Shown piece after piece: positions 1 through 5,307 of a stretch of 5,307 bases of DNA (within the stretch, counting starts at the first letter, position 1; each line of letters opens with the position of its first letter). The notes beneath the pieces were generated by a model. That model made no database searches. It saw only the letters and a list, made by a program, of their open reading frames with translations, and had not been told where the DNA came from. This stretch comes from Bacillota bacterium (GTDB taxonomy: Bacteria > Bacillota > Clostridia > Peptostreptococcales > Acidaminobacteraceae). Made by a program: the position numbers and the translations under genes. The stretch lies in NCBI GenBank assembly GCA_023443345.1, contig JAEZUZ010000086.1:1-5307 (forward strand). Reading direction: 5' to 3'.

Positions 1-363
1 ATCTAGTGGATCTATTTTATTATGAACATGGGTGATATTTTCGTCTTCAAAACATCTAACTACATGGCAAATTGCATCGACTTCTCTTATATGGCCAAGA
101 AATTGATTTCCAAGCCCCTCTCCTTGAGAAGCCCCCTTGACAAGACCTGCTATATCATAGAAACTACAACTTGCATATACTTTCTTTTTTGAGTTACTCA
201 TATCTGCTAAAAAATCTATTCTGCTATCTGGAACATCTACTACACCAACATTTGGCTCAATTGTACAAAAAGGATAGTTTGCACTTTCTGCTCCAGCACT
301 TGTTATTGCATTAAAAAGCGTACTTTTACCTACATTTGGTAGACCAACAATACCTAATTTCAT
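1..363 (-). CDS. ychF: YchF/OLA1-family ribosome-associated ATPase, N-terminal part (runs off left edge)
   Basis: YchF (also EngD, OLA1 in eukaryotes) is an Obg-related P-loop protein that binds ribosomes. The family is known to hydrolyse ATP in preference to GTP, and it is linked to translation and stress responses in the cytosol. The first 121 residues of an expected 360 or so are visible. The protein starts MKLGIVGLPNVGKST, with the P-loop at residues 7-15. The family hallmark PFCTIEPNVG lies at about 31-40, the DxxG motif DIAG at 70-73, and the KGASQGEGLGNQFL stretch at about 76-89. It then continues HIREVDAICHVVRCFED, which is characteristic of YchF rather than Obg or Era. The start ATG at 363 is preceded by a modest purine-rich site (AAAGAG). 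The gene lies 27 bp downstream of rnr with no terminator or clear promoter between them, so cotranscription is likely. The TGS domain and C-terminus are outside the window. The family call is very secure. Confidence 0.96.
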   Translation of the reverse strand, partial: MKLGIVGLPNVGKSTLFNAITSAGAESANYPFCTIEPNVGVVDVPDSRIDFLADMSNSKKKVYASCSFYDIAGLVKGASQGEGLGNQFLGHIREVDAICHVVRCFEDENITHVHNKIDPLD

Positions 364-390
364 CTCATCTCTTTCATATTTTATTTAATA

Positions 391-2478
391 TTAATCGTTA
401 ATATCATCTTTTAAAATAAAGTCAATTTTACCATTTTCAATATCAACTCCACTTAATATTATATCACATCTATCTCCTATTTTATAAGAAGCACCTTTTG
501 TAAGATTCTCAAGCTTAAGATTTGTTGAATCAAAGCTATATACCCCTCTAAGAGTTGATATATGAACAAGTCCTTCTACTGTATTCTCTAAAGATACAAA
601 AAAACCAAAATTAGTAACAGAAACTATTACCCCACTAAATTCTCTTCCTATAAATTGCTTCATATATTTAGCAATTTCTATATCTTGAATCTTTCTCTCT
701 AACTTTTCAGCCTTCCTCTCCATTACTGAAGATTTAAGGGCTACAGTAGAAAGAATTTTATTATAGTGCTCTAGTTTTTTCTCATTTAATCTCCCGTGTA
801 AGAAGTCTTTAATTATCCTGTGAATTTGTAAATCAGGATATCTCCTTATTGGAGAAGTAAAGTGACTGTAGTACTCTGTAGCTAATCCAAAATGTTCAGA
901 AACTACATCGCTATATTTAGCTTGGTTTAAACTTCTTAGAACCATTTTGCTAATTATTGGTTTAATAGGATTATTTTCTAGCTTATCTAAAATATCCGTT
1001 ATACTACTTGCATTTATTTTATTTTTATCACCCTTAATCCTGAAACCAAAGGATTTTAGAAATTTATTTAAAGCTAGTATTTTATCTTGCTGTGGTTTTT
1101 CATGAATTCTATATAAAAAAGGTAACTCTAGCCAATAAAAATTTTCAGCTACAACTATATTTGTAAGAAGCATAAACTCTTCAATTATTTTCTCAGAAAC
1201 TCCCCTTTCAAATGGATATATATCTACAACATTTCCTTCTTGGTCTGTTTTAAGATATGTCTCTTTAAAGTCAAATTCTATAGCACCTTGTTTTTGCCTC
1301 TTATTACTTAAGATAGTCATAAGTTTATACATCAACTTTACTTTTTCTTCTAATACACCGCTTTTTAACCTTTTTTCTCCACTTAAAAAGCTATTGAATT
1401 CCTCATAAGTCCCTCTATATTTAGATACGATAAGGGATTCTGCAATTTTATGATCTATTACATTGCCTTTTTCATCGATATTCATAATAACACTTAATGT
1501 CAATTTTTCAGTATTTGGATTAAGAGAACATAGATCATCAGATAAAACAGAAGGAAGCATTGGAATTACTCTATCTACAAGATATACAGAAGTTCCTCTT
1601 TTTAAGGCCTCTGCATCTATTAGTGTATTTTCTAGAACATATTCACTTACATCTGCAATGTGAACACCCAGGGTATATATTCCGTCTTTATAATCTAAAC
1701 TAACTGCATCATCTAAATCTTTAGCAGTAATTGAATCTATAGTAATTATAAAATCATCTCTTAAATCAAGCCTTTGTCCTTTTTGATGAATTGTATTTTT
1801 AATTAAATTTGCTTCGTGTAAAATTTTTGAAGAAAATTTCTGTTCAATACCATAACTCTCAATTGTAGCTTCTTTAACTTGACTAGTGTCGTTTGTCTTT
1901 GATAGAACTTTTATAACTTTAGCATTGGCAAACCAGTTTTTCTTAACATTTGGCAGGATTTTAACTCTAACTATATTTGATTTTTTTGCTCCATTTAATT
2001 CACTTGTTTTTATAGGAATATACTCTTTAATGTCATCATTGAAACTTAAAAAATATGGAAGCCCTTCAATAAATACAACTCTTCCAGTTAAAACACTATA
2101 TTCTCTAGAAATTATAGATTCTACTTCTCCTCTATATCTATCTGGAGCTTCTTTAAAATATCTAACTCTTACAGTATCAGTACTTATTGCTCCAAGGAGA
2201 TTTTTTCTTGGGATAAATATTTCCCCATCTTTAAAATTTATAAATCCAAACCCCTTTTGAGTAACTCTCAATTGTCCAACAGCTATATTATTAGATGCAT
2301 CATATACATATCTATCATTCTTAGATTTTCTTAAATAACCTAGATTGACTAAGTTATTGAGAGCTAGTCCTATTTCTTGATATGAATATTGCTTAAGTTT
2401 CAAAGAGTATTCTTGAAAATTTAAAGATTTATTTTTCTTTTTTGCCAAATTTAGTATTTTTTCTTCAATAATATTCAT
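391..2478 (-). CDS. rnr: Ribonuclease R, 3'-5' exoribonuclease
   Basis: RNase R degrades RNA processively from the 3' end, including structured RNA, and in the family takes part in rRNA, mRNA and trans-translation-related decay. The 695-residue product has the full family order. Residues 1 to about 60 form a winged-helix region. An OB/cold-shock domain starts near 66 (AVGQLRVTQKGFGFI), a second spans about 130-195, the RNB catalytic domain covers about 235-560, and an S1 domain covers about 614-690 (EFSGVIVSVTNFGFFVSLE). The metal-binding motif TIDSITAKDLDDA supplies D248, D254, D256 and D257, with the same spacing as the four active-site Asp residues of E. coli RNase R. Y299 in GTSVYLVDR and the TSPIRRYPDL motif (about 542-551) are also present. 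The ATG at 2478 is chosen because the in-frame GTG two codons upstream lies inside the Shine-Dalgarno sequence. The C-terminus stops soon after S1 (DDIND) and lacks the basic tail of E. coli RNase R. A terminator-like hairpin separates it from hppA. Confidence 0.96.
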   Translation of the reverse strand: MNIIEEKILNLAKKKNKSLNFQEYSLKLKQYSYQEIGLALNNLVNLGYLRKSKNDRYVYDASNNIAVGQLRVTQKGFGFINFKDGEIFIPRKNLLGAISTDTVRVRYFKEAPDRYRGEVESIISREYSVLTGRVVFIEGLPYFLSFNDDIKEYIPIKTSELNGAKKSNIVRVKILPNVKKNWFANAKVIKVLSKTNDTSQVKEATIESYGIEQKFSSKILHEANLIKNTIHQKGQRLDLRDDFIITIDSITAKDLDDAVSLDYKDGIYTLGVHIADVSEYVLENTLIDAEALKRGTSVYLVDRVIPMLPSVLSDDLCSLNPNTEKLTLSVIMNIDEKGNVIDHKIAESLIVSKYRGTYEEFNSFLSGEKRLKSGVLEEKVKLMYKLMTILSNKRQKQGAIEFDFKETYLKTDQEGNVVDIYPFERGVSEKIIEEFMLLTNIVVAENFYWLELPFLYRIHEKPQQDKILALNKFLKSFGFRIKGDKNKINASSITDILDKLENNPIKPIISKMVLRSLNQAKYSDVVSEHFGLATEYYSHFTSPIRRYPDLQIHRIIKDFLHGRLNEKKLEHYNKILSTVALKSSVMERKAEKLERKIQDIEIAKYMKQFIGREFSGVIVSVTNFGFFVSLENTVEGLVHISTLRGVYSFDSTNLKLENLTKGASYKIGDRCDIILSGVDIENGKIDFILKDDIND

Positions 2479-2481
2479 GTT

Positions 2482-2489
2482 CACCTCTT
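2482..2489 (-). promoter_or_regulatory. rnr ribosome binding site that decides the start
   Basis: On the minus strand AAGAGGTG is followed by AAC and ATG. The GAGG core ends 5 nt before the ATG at 2478. The alternative GTG start at 2484-2482 is part of this same motif and has no good Shine-Dalgarno sequence of its own upstream, so the ATG is the likely start. Confidence 0.8.
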
Positions 2490-2490
2490 G

Positions 2491-2513
2491 AAAAAAAGCT
2501 CCAAATGGAGCTT
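2491..2513 (-). terminator. Intrinsic terminator-like hairpin after hppA, abutting the rnr RBS
   Basis: Reading the minus strand, AAGCTCC (2513-2507), loop ATTT and GGAGCTT (2502-2496) form a perfect 7-bp stem. The RNA then runs through a T tract (2497-2491, partly shared with the stem). It begins 3 nt after the hppA stop codon. The rnr Shine-Dalgarno sequence begins at 2489, right after the T tract, so rnr expression from upstream needs readthrough. It may be a partial terminator or an mRNA 3'-end-protecting structure that lowers rnr relative to hppA. Confidence 0.75.
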
Positions 2514-2516
2514 ATT

Positions 2517-4493
2517 TTACAAAAATAATGGAGCTAGAAGAAGAGAGACTACAGTCATCAACTTAATCAATATATTTATAGCTGGTCCTGAAGTATCTTT
2601 GAATGGATCACCAACAGTATCCCCAACTACTGAAGCCTTGTGTGCTTCTGATCCCTTACCTCCGTGGTTTCCTTCTTCTATATATTTTTTAGCATTGTCC
2701 CAGGCCCCACCTGAGTTAGCCATAAATATAGCCAACAGAACTCCTGTTACTAAAGAACCGCAGAGTAGTCCACCCAATGCTTCAATTCCTAATAAAAATC
2801 CAACTAATACAGGAATAACTACTGCCATTGAACCTGGAATAATCATTTCCCTTAAAGCTGCAGTTGTAGATATAGAAACACATCTCTTATAATCTGGAGT
2901 TTCCTTACCTTCCATAATCCCTGGAAATTCTCTAAACTGTCTTCTAACTTCCTCAATCATTTGATTAGCAGCCTTACCTACTGATTCCATTGTAAGAGCT
3001 GTAAATGCAAACGGAAGCATACCACCTATAAATAATCCAGCTACAACACTTGGATTAAGTAGATCTATGCTACTTAATTTAACGGTCTGAGCATAAGATG
3101 TAAATAAACTTAGAGCTGTAAGAGTTGCTGAACCAATTGCAAATCCCTTACCAATAGCAGCTGTAGTATTTCCTACAGAATCCAATTTATCTGTTATATT
3201 TCTAACTTTACTTGGCAATTCGCTCATTTCTGCAATCCCACCAGCATTATCAGCTATAGGGCCATATGCATCAACTGATACAGTTAATCCAACATTTGCA
3301 AGCATACCAACCGCAGCAAGAGCGATACCATAAAATCCTGAAAACTTATAAGATATTATTATTGCAATTGCCATTAAAACTATTGGAATTGCTGTAGAGA
3401 TCATACCTACAGCAAGACCACTTATAATGGTTGTAGCATATCCAGTCTCTGATTGTTTTGCTATTTTCTTTACAGGAGAATAATCTCCAGAAGTATAAAC
3501 TTCTGTAATTGCTCCTATAGATATTCCAACTACTATACCTATAATTATTGGATAAGCATAGTTTAATGTTTCAAAGAAATAATAACTTAAATAAAGTGAA
3601 ATTCCACTTAGTAATAATGCAGCAACATATGTTGAGATCTTAAGTGCATGGTGCGGGTTACTATTTTCATTAGCTCTAACAAAAAATGTCCCAATAATAG
3701 ATGTGATAATACCAATAGAAGATATAAGTACCGGGAAAATAACTCCCTTGCTTGCAAGAGTAAACGAACCAATAGTAATTGCGGCTACAATACTTCCTAC
3801 ATATGACTCAAATAAGTCTGCTCCCATACCAGCAACATCTCCAACGTTATCTCCAACGTTATCAGCAATAACAGCTGGGTTTCTAGGGTCATCTTCAGGA
3901 ATACCTGCTTCAACCTTACCAACTAAGTCAGCACCTACGTCTGCAGCCTTAGTGTATATACCACCGCCAACTCTGGCAAATAGTGCTATCATGGATGCAC
4001 CAAAACTAAAACCAGCAGTAATCTGTGGATCATTAAATACAAGCTGTATAACACTAACACCAAGGAGACCTAGTCCAACTACAGTCATACCCATTACTGC
4101 TCCACCACTAAAAGCAACACTTAAAGCGGCATTCATTCCATCTTTTCTTGCAGCATTAGTTGTTCTAACATTTGCTGCTGTAGAAATGCGCATTCCTATA
4201 AAACCAGCAAGTGCAGAAAATATAGTTCCACATAAAAAAGCAATAGCTGTCTCATATCCTATTCCAAAACCAATAATAATAACTATTACTACTGCAAAAA
4301 TCGAAAGTGTATAGTATTCCCTTGATAGGAACGCCATAGCACCATCTCTTATATACTGAGAAATCTCTCTCATTCTTTCATTGCCAGGATCAACTGACTT
4401 AACTTTTGCATTCGCTAAATAAACCGTAAATAGAATTGCCACCACCGAACTTAAAATTGGTGCAATCTTAAAAATATCATTTAGTTCTACCAT
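2517..4493 (-). CDS. hppA: Membrane-bound pyrophosphatase, K+-dependent and probably Na+-pumping
   Basis: This integral membrane pump couples hydrolysis of pyrophosphate to Na+ and/or H+ export; the family forms homodimers with about 16 transmembrane helices per subunit. The 658-residue protein is full length for the bacterial type. The substrate and Mg-binding motifs are all present: DVGADLVGKVE (185-195), DNVGDNVGD (211-219), DAYGPIADNAGG (408-419), NSGGAWDNAKKY (593-604) and GDTVGDPFKDTSGP (624-637). GNTTAAIGKG (441-450) has Ala at 445 and Gly at 448, where K+-independent enzymes carry Lys and Thr, so K+ dependence is expected. DLFESY (226-231) puts the gate Glu at 229, the position seen in Na+-pumping enzymes such as that of Thermotoga, whereas plant H+ pumps have a shifted Glu. 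Na+ transport is therefore likely, and dual Na+/H+ transport is not excluded. The ATG at 4493 has AAGGA 5 nt upstream (4499-4503), directly after the secG stop, so the two genes are probably translationally coupled. A hairpin follows the stop codon. Confidence 0.96.
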   Translation of the reverse strand: MVELNDIFKIAPILSSVVAILFTVYLANAKVKSVDPGNERMREISQYIRDGAMAFLSREYYTLSIFAVVIVIIIGFGIGYETAIAFLCGTIFSALAGFIGMRISTAANVRTTNAARKDGMNAALSVAFSGGAVMGMTVVGLGLLGVSVIQLVFNDPQITAGFSFGASMIALFARVGGGIYTKAADVGADLVGKVEAGIPEDDPRNPAVIADNVGDNVGDVAGMGADLFESYVGSIVAAITIGSFTLASKGVIFPVLISSIGIITSIIGTFFVRANENSNPHHALKISTYVAALLLSGISLYLSYYFFETLNYAYPIIIGIVVGISIGAITEVYTSGDYSPVKKIAKQSETGYATTIISGLAVGMISTAIPIVLMAIAIIISYKFSGFYGIALAAVGMLANVGLTVSVDAYGPIADNAGGIAEMSELPSKVRNITDKLDSVGNTTAAIGKGFAIGSATLTALSLFTSYAQTVKLSSIDLLNPSVVAGLFIGGMLPFAFTALTMESVGKAANQMIEEVRRQFREFPGIMEGKETPDYKRCVSISTTAALREMIIPGSMAVVIPVLVGFLLGIEALGGLLCGSLVTGVLLAIFMANSGGAWDNAKKYIEEGNHGGKGSEAHKASVVGDTVGDPFKDTSGPAINILIKLMTVVSLLLAPLFL

Positions 4494-4503
4494 ATAATTC
4501 CTT

Positions 4504-4731
4504 CTATGAAAGATATACCAACATCAGAGCACTTACCATAAAAAATATAGCTGATACTCTAGTTGCCATATCAAACATTCTCTCAAATCTTTCGCCTCTT
4601 TTAGAACCAAAAAGCTGTTCTGCTCCACCAGTAATACTTCCTAAACCTTCACTCTTTCCTGGTTGGAGTAAAACAGAAATTATCAAGCTTAAACCTGAAA
4701 TTATAAAAATTATTAAAAAAGCTATGTACAT
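4504..4731 (-). CDS. secG: SecG, preprotein translocase subunit
   Basis: SecG is the small accessory subunit of the SecYEG channel and assists SecA-driven protein export across the cytoplasmic membrane. The 75-residue protein has the expected two-helix form. A first transmembrane segment at about 2-22 runs into the signature SVLLQPGKSEGLGSI. This is followed by the GGAEQLFGSKRG loop and a second transmembrane segment at about 55-74 ending LMLVYLS. The ATG at 4731 is preferred over the in-frame TTG at 4743, because TTG overlaps the Shine-Dalgarno sequence GGAGG. The stop TAG is 10 bp from the hppA start. A likely promoter ends about 20 nt upstream of the start codon. SecG next to eno and rnr is a familiar Firmicute arrangement. 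Confidence 0.95.
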   Translation of the reverse strand: MYIAFLIIFIISGLSLIISVLLQPGKSEGLGSITGGAEQLFGSKRGERFERMFDMATRVSAIFFMVSALMLVYLS

Positions 4732-4736
4732 TCTTA

Positions 4737-4741
4737 CCTCC
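4737..4741 (-). promoter_or_regulatory. secG ribosome binding site that decides the start
   Basis: GGAGG on the minus strand lies 5 nt (TAAGA) before the ATG at 4731. The upstream in-frame TTG (4743-4741) shares a base with this site and has only A/T sequence before it. Translation therefore most likely starts at the ATG, giving 75 rather than 79 residues. Confidence 0.85.
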
Positions 4742-4755
4742 AATTTAATATATAG

Positions 4756-4784
4756 ATATTAACACAAAAAAAAAAATTGTTCAA
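4756..4784 (-). promoter_or_regulatory. Probable sigma-A promoter for secG-hppA
   Basis: On the minus strand TTGAAC (4784-4779) and TAATAT (4761-4756) are separated by exactly 17 nt. A TG one base before the -10 gives the extended -10 form. The predicted start is near A4749, leaving a leader of about 18 nt with the GGAGG site. Each hexamer matches the consensus at 4 of 6 positions. The -35 coincides with the 3' arm of the terminator just upstream, and the spacer is mostly its T tract. Confidence 0.5.
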
Positions 4785-4799
4785 TTAATTTAATTGAAC
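4766..4799 (-). terminator. Intrinsic terminator upstream of secG, 9-bp A/T-rich stem with an 11-T tract
   Basis: Reading the minus strand, GTTCAATTA (4799-4791), loop AAT and TAATTGAAC (4787-4779) pair perfectly over 9 bp. AA and eleven T residues (4776-4766) follow. The stem has only two G-C pairs, so its strength is uncertain, but the long U tract right after it is typical of termination. It would end the transcript begun at the promoter near 4876-4904, before secG. Confidence 0.7.
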
Positions 4800-4804
4800 T
4801 CTAA

Positions 4805-4840
4805 CAGTAATAAAGCCCCATGCCGGGAGCCTTACTACTG
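4805..4840 (-). other. 15-bp RNA hairpin with three G-U pairs
   Basis: On the minus strand the 5' arm CAGTAGTAAGGCTCC (4840-4826) pairs with the 3' arm (4819-4805) across a six-base loop, CGGCAT. There are no mismatches, but three pairs are G-U (4835/4810, 4831/4814 and 4828/4817). These would be A-C mismatches in a plus-strand transcript, so the structure is suited to minus-strand RNA. It is far more GC-rich at the loop end than its surroundings. No T tract follows directly, so it is not itself a terminator. Confidence 0.75.
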
Positions 4841-4865
4841 AAAGAAAAAGAAAACTAGAACATCT

Positions 4866-4882
4866 CTATGAATTAATCATAG
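4866..4882. repeat. Inverted repeat over a -10/+1 region, operator-like
   Basis: CTATGA (4866-4871) and TCATAG (4877-4882) are perfect inverted 6-bp arms around a 5-nt centre. The repeat covers the predicted -10 hexamer (4881-4876) and the predicted start site. This placement would suit a repressor site, but it is short and A/T-rich and could be chance. Confidence 0.35.
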
Positions 4883-4904
4883 CATATTTAAAAATATATT
4901 TCAA
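4876..4904 (-). promoter_or_regulatory. Strong sigma-A-type promoter in the eno-secG gap
   Basis: On the minus strand TTGAAA (4904-4899) and TATGAT (4881-4876) are 17 nt apart, with TGC immediately before the -10 (extended -10). The 29 nt upstream of the -35 (4905-4933) contain A/T runs that could act as an UP element. The predicted start is A4869. It lies about 30 nt beyond the eno terminator and drives the candidate small RNA and, by readthrough, secG. Confidence 0.7.
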
Positions 4905-4933
4905 ATTTTCGATAATTTTATTTAACATAAAAT

Positions 4934-4958
4934 AAAAAAGAGGGTGTTACCCTCTTTT
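4934..4958 (-). terminator. Intrinsic terminator of eno
   Basis: On the minus strand AAAAGAGGG (4958-4950) pairs with CCCTCTTTT (4944-4936) in a perfect 9-bp stem. A TAACA loop separates the arms, and the T tract continues to 4934. It begins 13 nt after the eno stop codon and should isolate eno from the downstream unit. Confidence 0.9.
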
Positions 4959-4971
4959 GCAATTACTATCA

Positions 4972-5307
4972 TTATTTCTTAAGATTGTAGAAAGCTGTCT
5001 TTCCAGCATATTGAGCTTGATCCCCAAGTCTCTCTTCAATTCTTAGAAGTTGATTGTATTTTTCAACACGGTCTGTACGAGCAGGTGCACCTGTCTTAAT
5101 TTGACCAGCATTTGTAGCAACAGCTAAATCAGCAATTGTTGAATCACTTGTTTCACCACTTCTGTGTGAAATTATATTTGTAAATCCTGCTCTCTTAGCC
5201 ATTTCTATTGTATCTAATGTCTCTGTTAATGTACCAATTTGATTTAACTTAACTAGAACTGCATTAGCTGCTTTTTGCTCAATACCCTTCTTAACTCTCT
5301 TTGTATT
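4972..5307 (-). CDS. eno: Enolase, C-terminal part (5' end beyond right edge)
   Basis: Enolase converts 2-phosphoglycerate to phosphoenolpyruvate in glycolysis; in Gram-positive bacteria it is also often found at the cell surface and in RNA-decay complexes. The last 111 residues are visible, reading in frame from the window edge (NTKRVKKGIEQKAANAVLVK). The Lys in VLVKLNQIGTLTET corresponds to the catalytic base (Lys341 in E. coli). SHRSGET carries the His-Arg-Ser substrate-binding residues, and GQIKTGAPARTDRVEKYNQL contains the next conserved Lys. The C-terminus, AFYNLKK, is normal in position, so the 3' end is intact. An ATG-initiated reading from 5202 would be an artefact, because the coding frame is open and conserved upstream of it. 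A strong terminator follows at 4934-4958. Confidence 0.97.
   Translation of the reverse strand, partial: NTKRVKKGIEQKAANAVLVKLNQIGTLTETLDTIEMAKRAGFTNIISHRSGETSDSTIADLAVATNAGQIKTGAPARTDRVEKYNQLLRIEERLGDQAQYAGKTAFYNLKK

Larger units (their letters stand above)
4766..4869 (-). ncRNA. Candidate small RNA or terminated leader of about 104 nt between eno and secG
   Basis: A near-consensus promoter predicts a start at about A4869, and an intrinsic terminator predicts an end in the T tract near 4766. Between them the RNA has three parts: a pyrimidine-rich, mostly unpaired 5' section (4841-4857, mainly U with C), a 15-bp hairpin (4805-4840), and the terminator hairpin. No plausible ORF is present: ATG-TTC-TAG at 4863 and a six-codon ORF beginning in the hairpin loop both lack a ribosome binding site. 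It does not match any riboswitch or common RNA (T-box, tmRNA, SRP RNA, 6S, c-di-GMP, fluoride) that I can recognise by eye. It could be a free small RNA or a premature-termination leader for secG. No function is assigned. Confidence 0.45.

Noticed and set aside
364..390. Terminator or promoter between rnr and ychF
   Set aside because: The 27-bp gap is plain A/T sequence with no inverted repeat, T tract after a stem, or spaced promoter hexamers.
1463..2260. Plus-strand open frames at 1463-1663 and 1886-2260
   Set aside because: They are antisense to the conserved RNase R catalytic and cold-shock domains, have no recognisable domain and no good ribosome binding site.
2479..2484. GTG start for rnr two codons upstream of the ATG
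   Set aside because: The GTG is part of the AAGAGGTG Shine-Dalgarno sequence that serves the ATG at 2478.
2515..2580. Possible rnr promoter at the end of hppA (TAAAAT at the stop codon)
   Set aside because: No acceptable -35 lies 16-18 nt upstream, and a transcript from it would run straight into the terminator hairpin.
2488..4314. Plus-strand open frames at 2488-2892 and 3703-4314
   Set aside because: They are the complement of conserved pyrophosphatase motifs. Their Pro/Thr/Ala-rich translations are what antisense reading of this gene gives.
4732..4743. TTG start for secG four codons upstream of the ATG
   Set aside because: The TTG overlaps the GGAGG site, and TTG is the weaker codon. 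The protein from the ATG has the normal SecG N-terminus.
4802..4863. Leader peptide ORFs (ATG-TTC-TAG at 4863; ATG in the hairpin loop at 4822)
   Set aside because: They are two and six codons long with no Shine-Dalgarno sequence, and the second start lies in the loop of a stable hairpin.
4847..4869. Resemblance of the RNA 5' end (TAGAG then TTCTAG) to a preQ1-I riboswitch
   Set aside because: The required C-rich segment that pairs with the AGAGG part and the A-rich tail are missing, so it is a short chance match.

Overview
The window is AT-rich, and all five genes lie on the minus strand. Low GC, strong Shine-Dalgarno sequences, A/T-rich sigma-A-type promoters, intrinsic terminators and a K+-dependent, sodium-type membrane pyrophosphatase suggest a low-GC Firmicute. 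An anaerobic Clostridia/Tissierellia-like lineage fits best, but the genus cannot be fixed from this sequence.

In the direction of transcription (right to left) the layout is as follows. First comes the 3' part of eno (enolase), cut by the right edge and closed by a strong intrinsic terminator. Next is a non-coding gap of about 240 bp between eno and secG. It holds a near-consensus promoter with an inverted repeat on its -10/+1 region, a 15-bp hairpin, and a second terminator whose 3' arm also forms the -35 of a likely secG promoter. Then come secG and hppA, 10 bp apart, with the hppA ribosome binding site touching the secG stop codon. A 7-bp terminator-like hairpin follows. After it come rnr (RNase R) and, 27 bp further on, the 5' part of ychF, cut by the left edge.

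The genes are housekeeping functions: glycolysis (eno), protein export (SecG), pyrophosphate-driven ion pumping (HppA), RNA decay (RNase R) and a ribosome-associated ATPase (YchF). secG-rnr is a conserved Firmicute neighbourhood, usually followed by smpB and tmRNA. Here hppA sits between the two genes and ychF follows rnr.

The part least explained by known features is the eno-secG gap. It looks like a small-RNA gene of about 104 nt, or a terminated leader, feeding into the secG-hppA-rnr-ychF unit. I saw no mobile element, CRISPR array, tRNA or rRNA.
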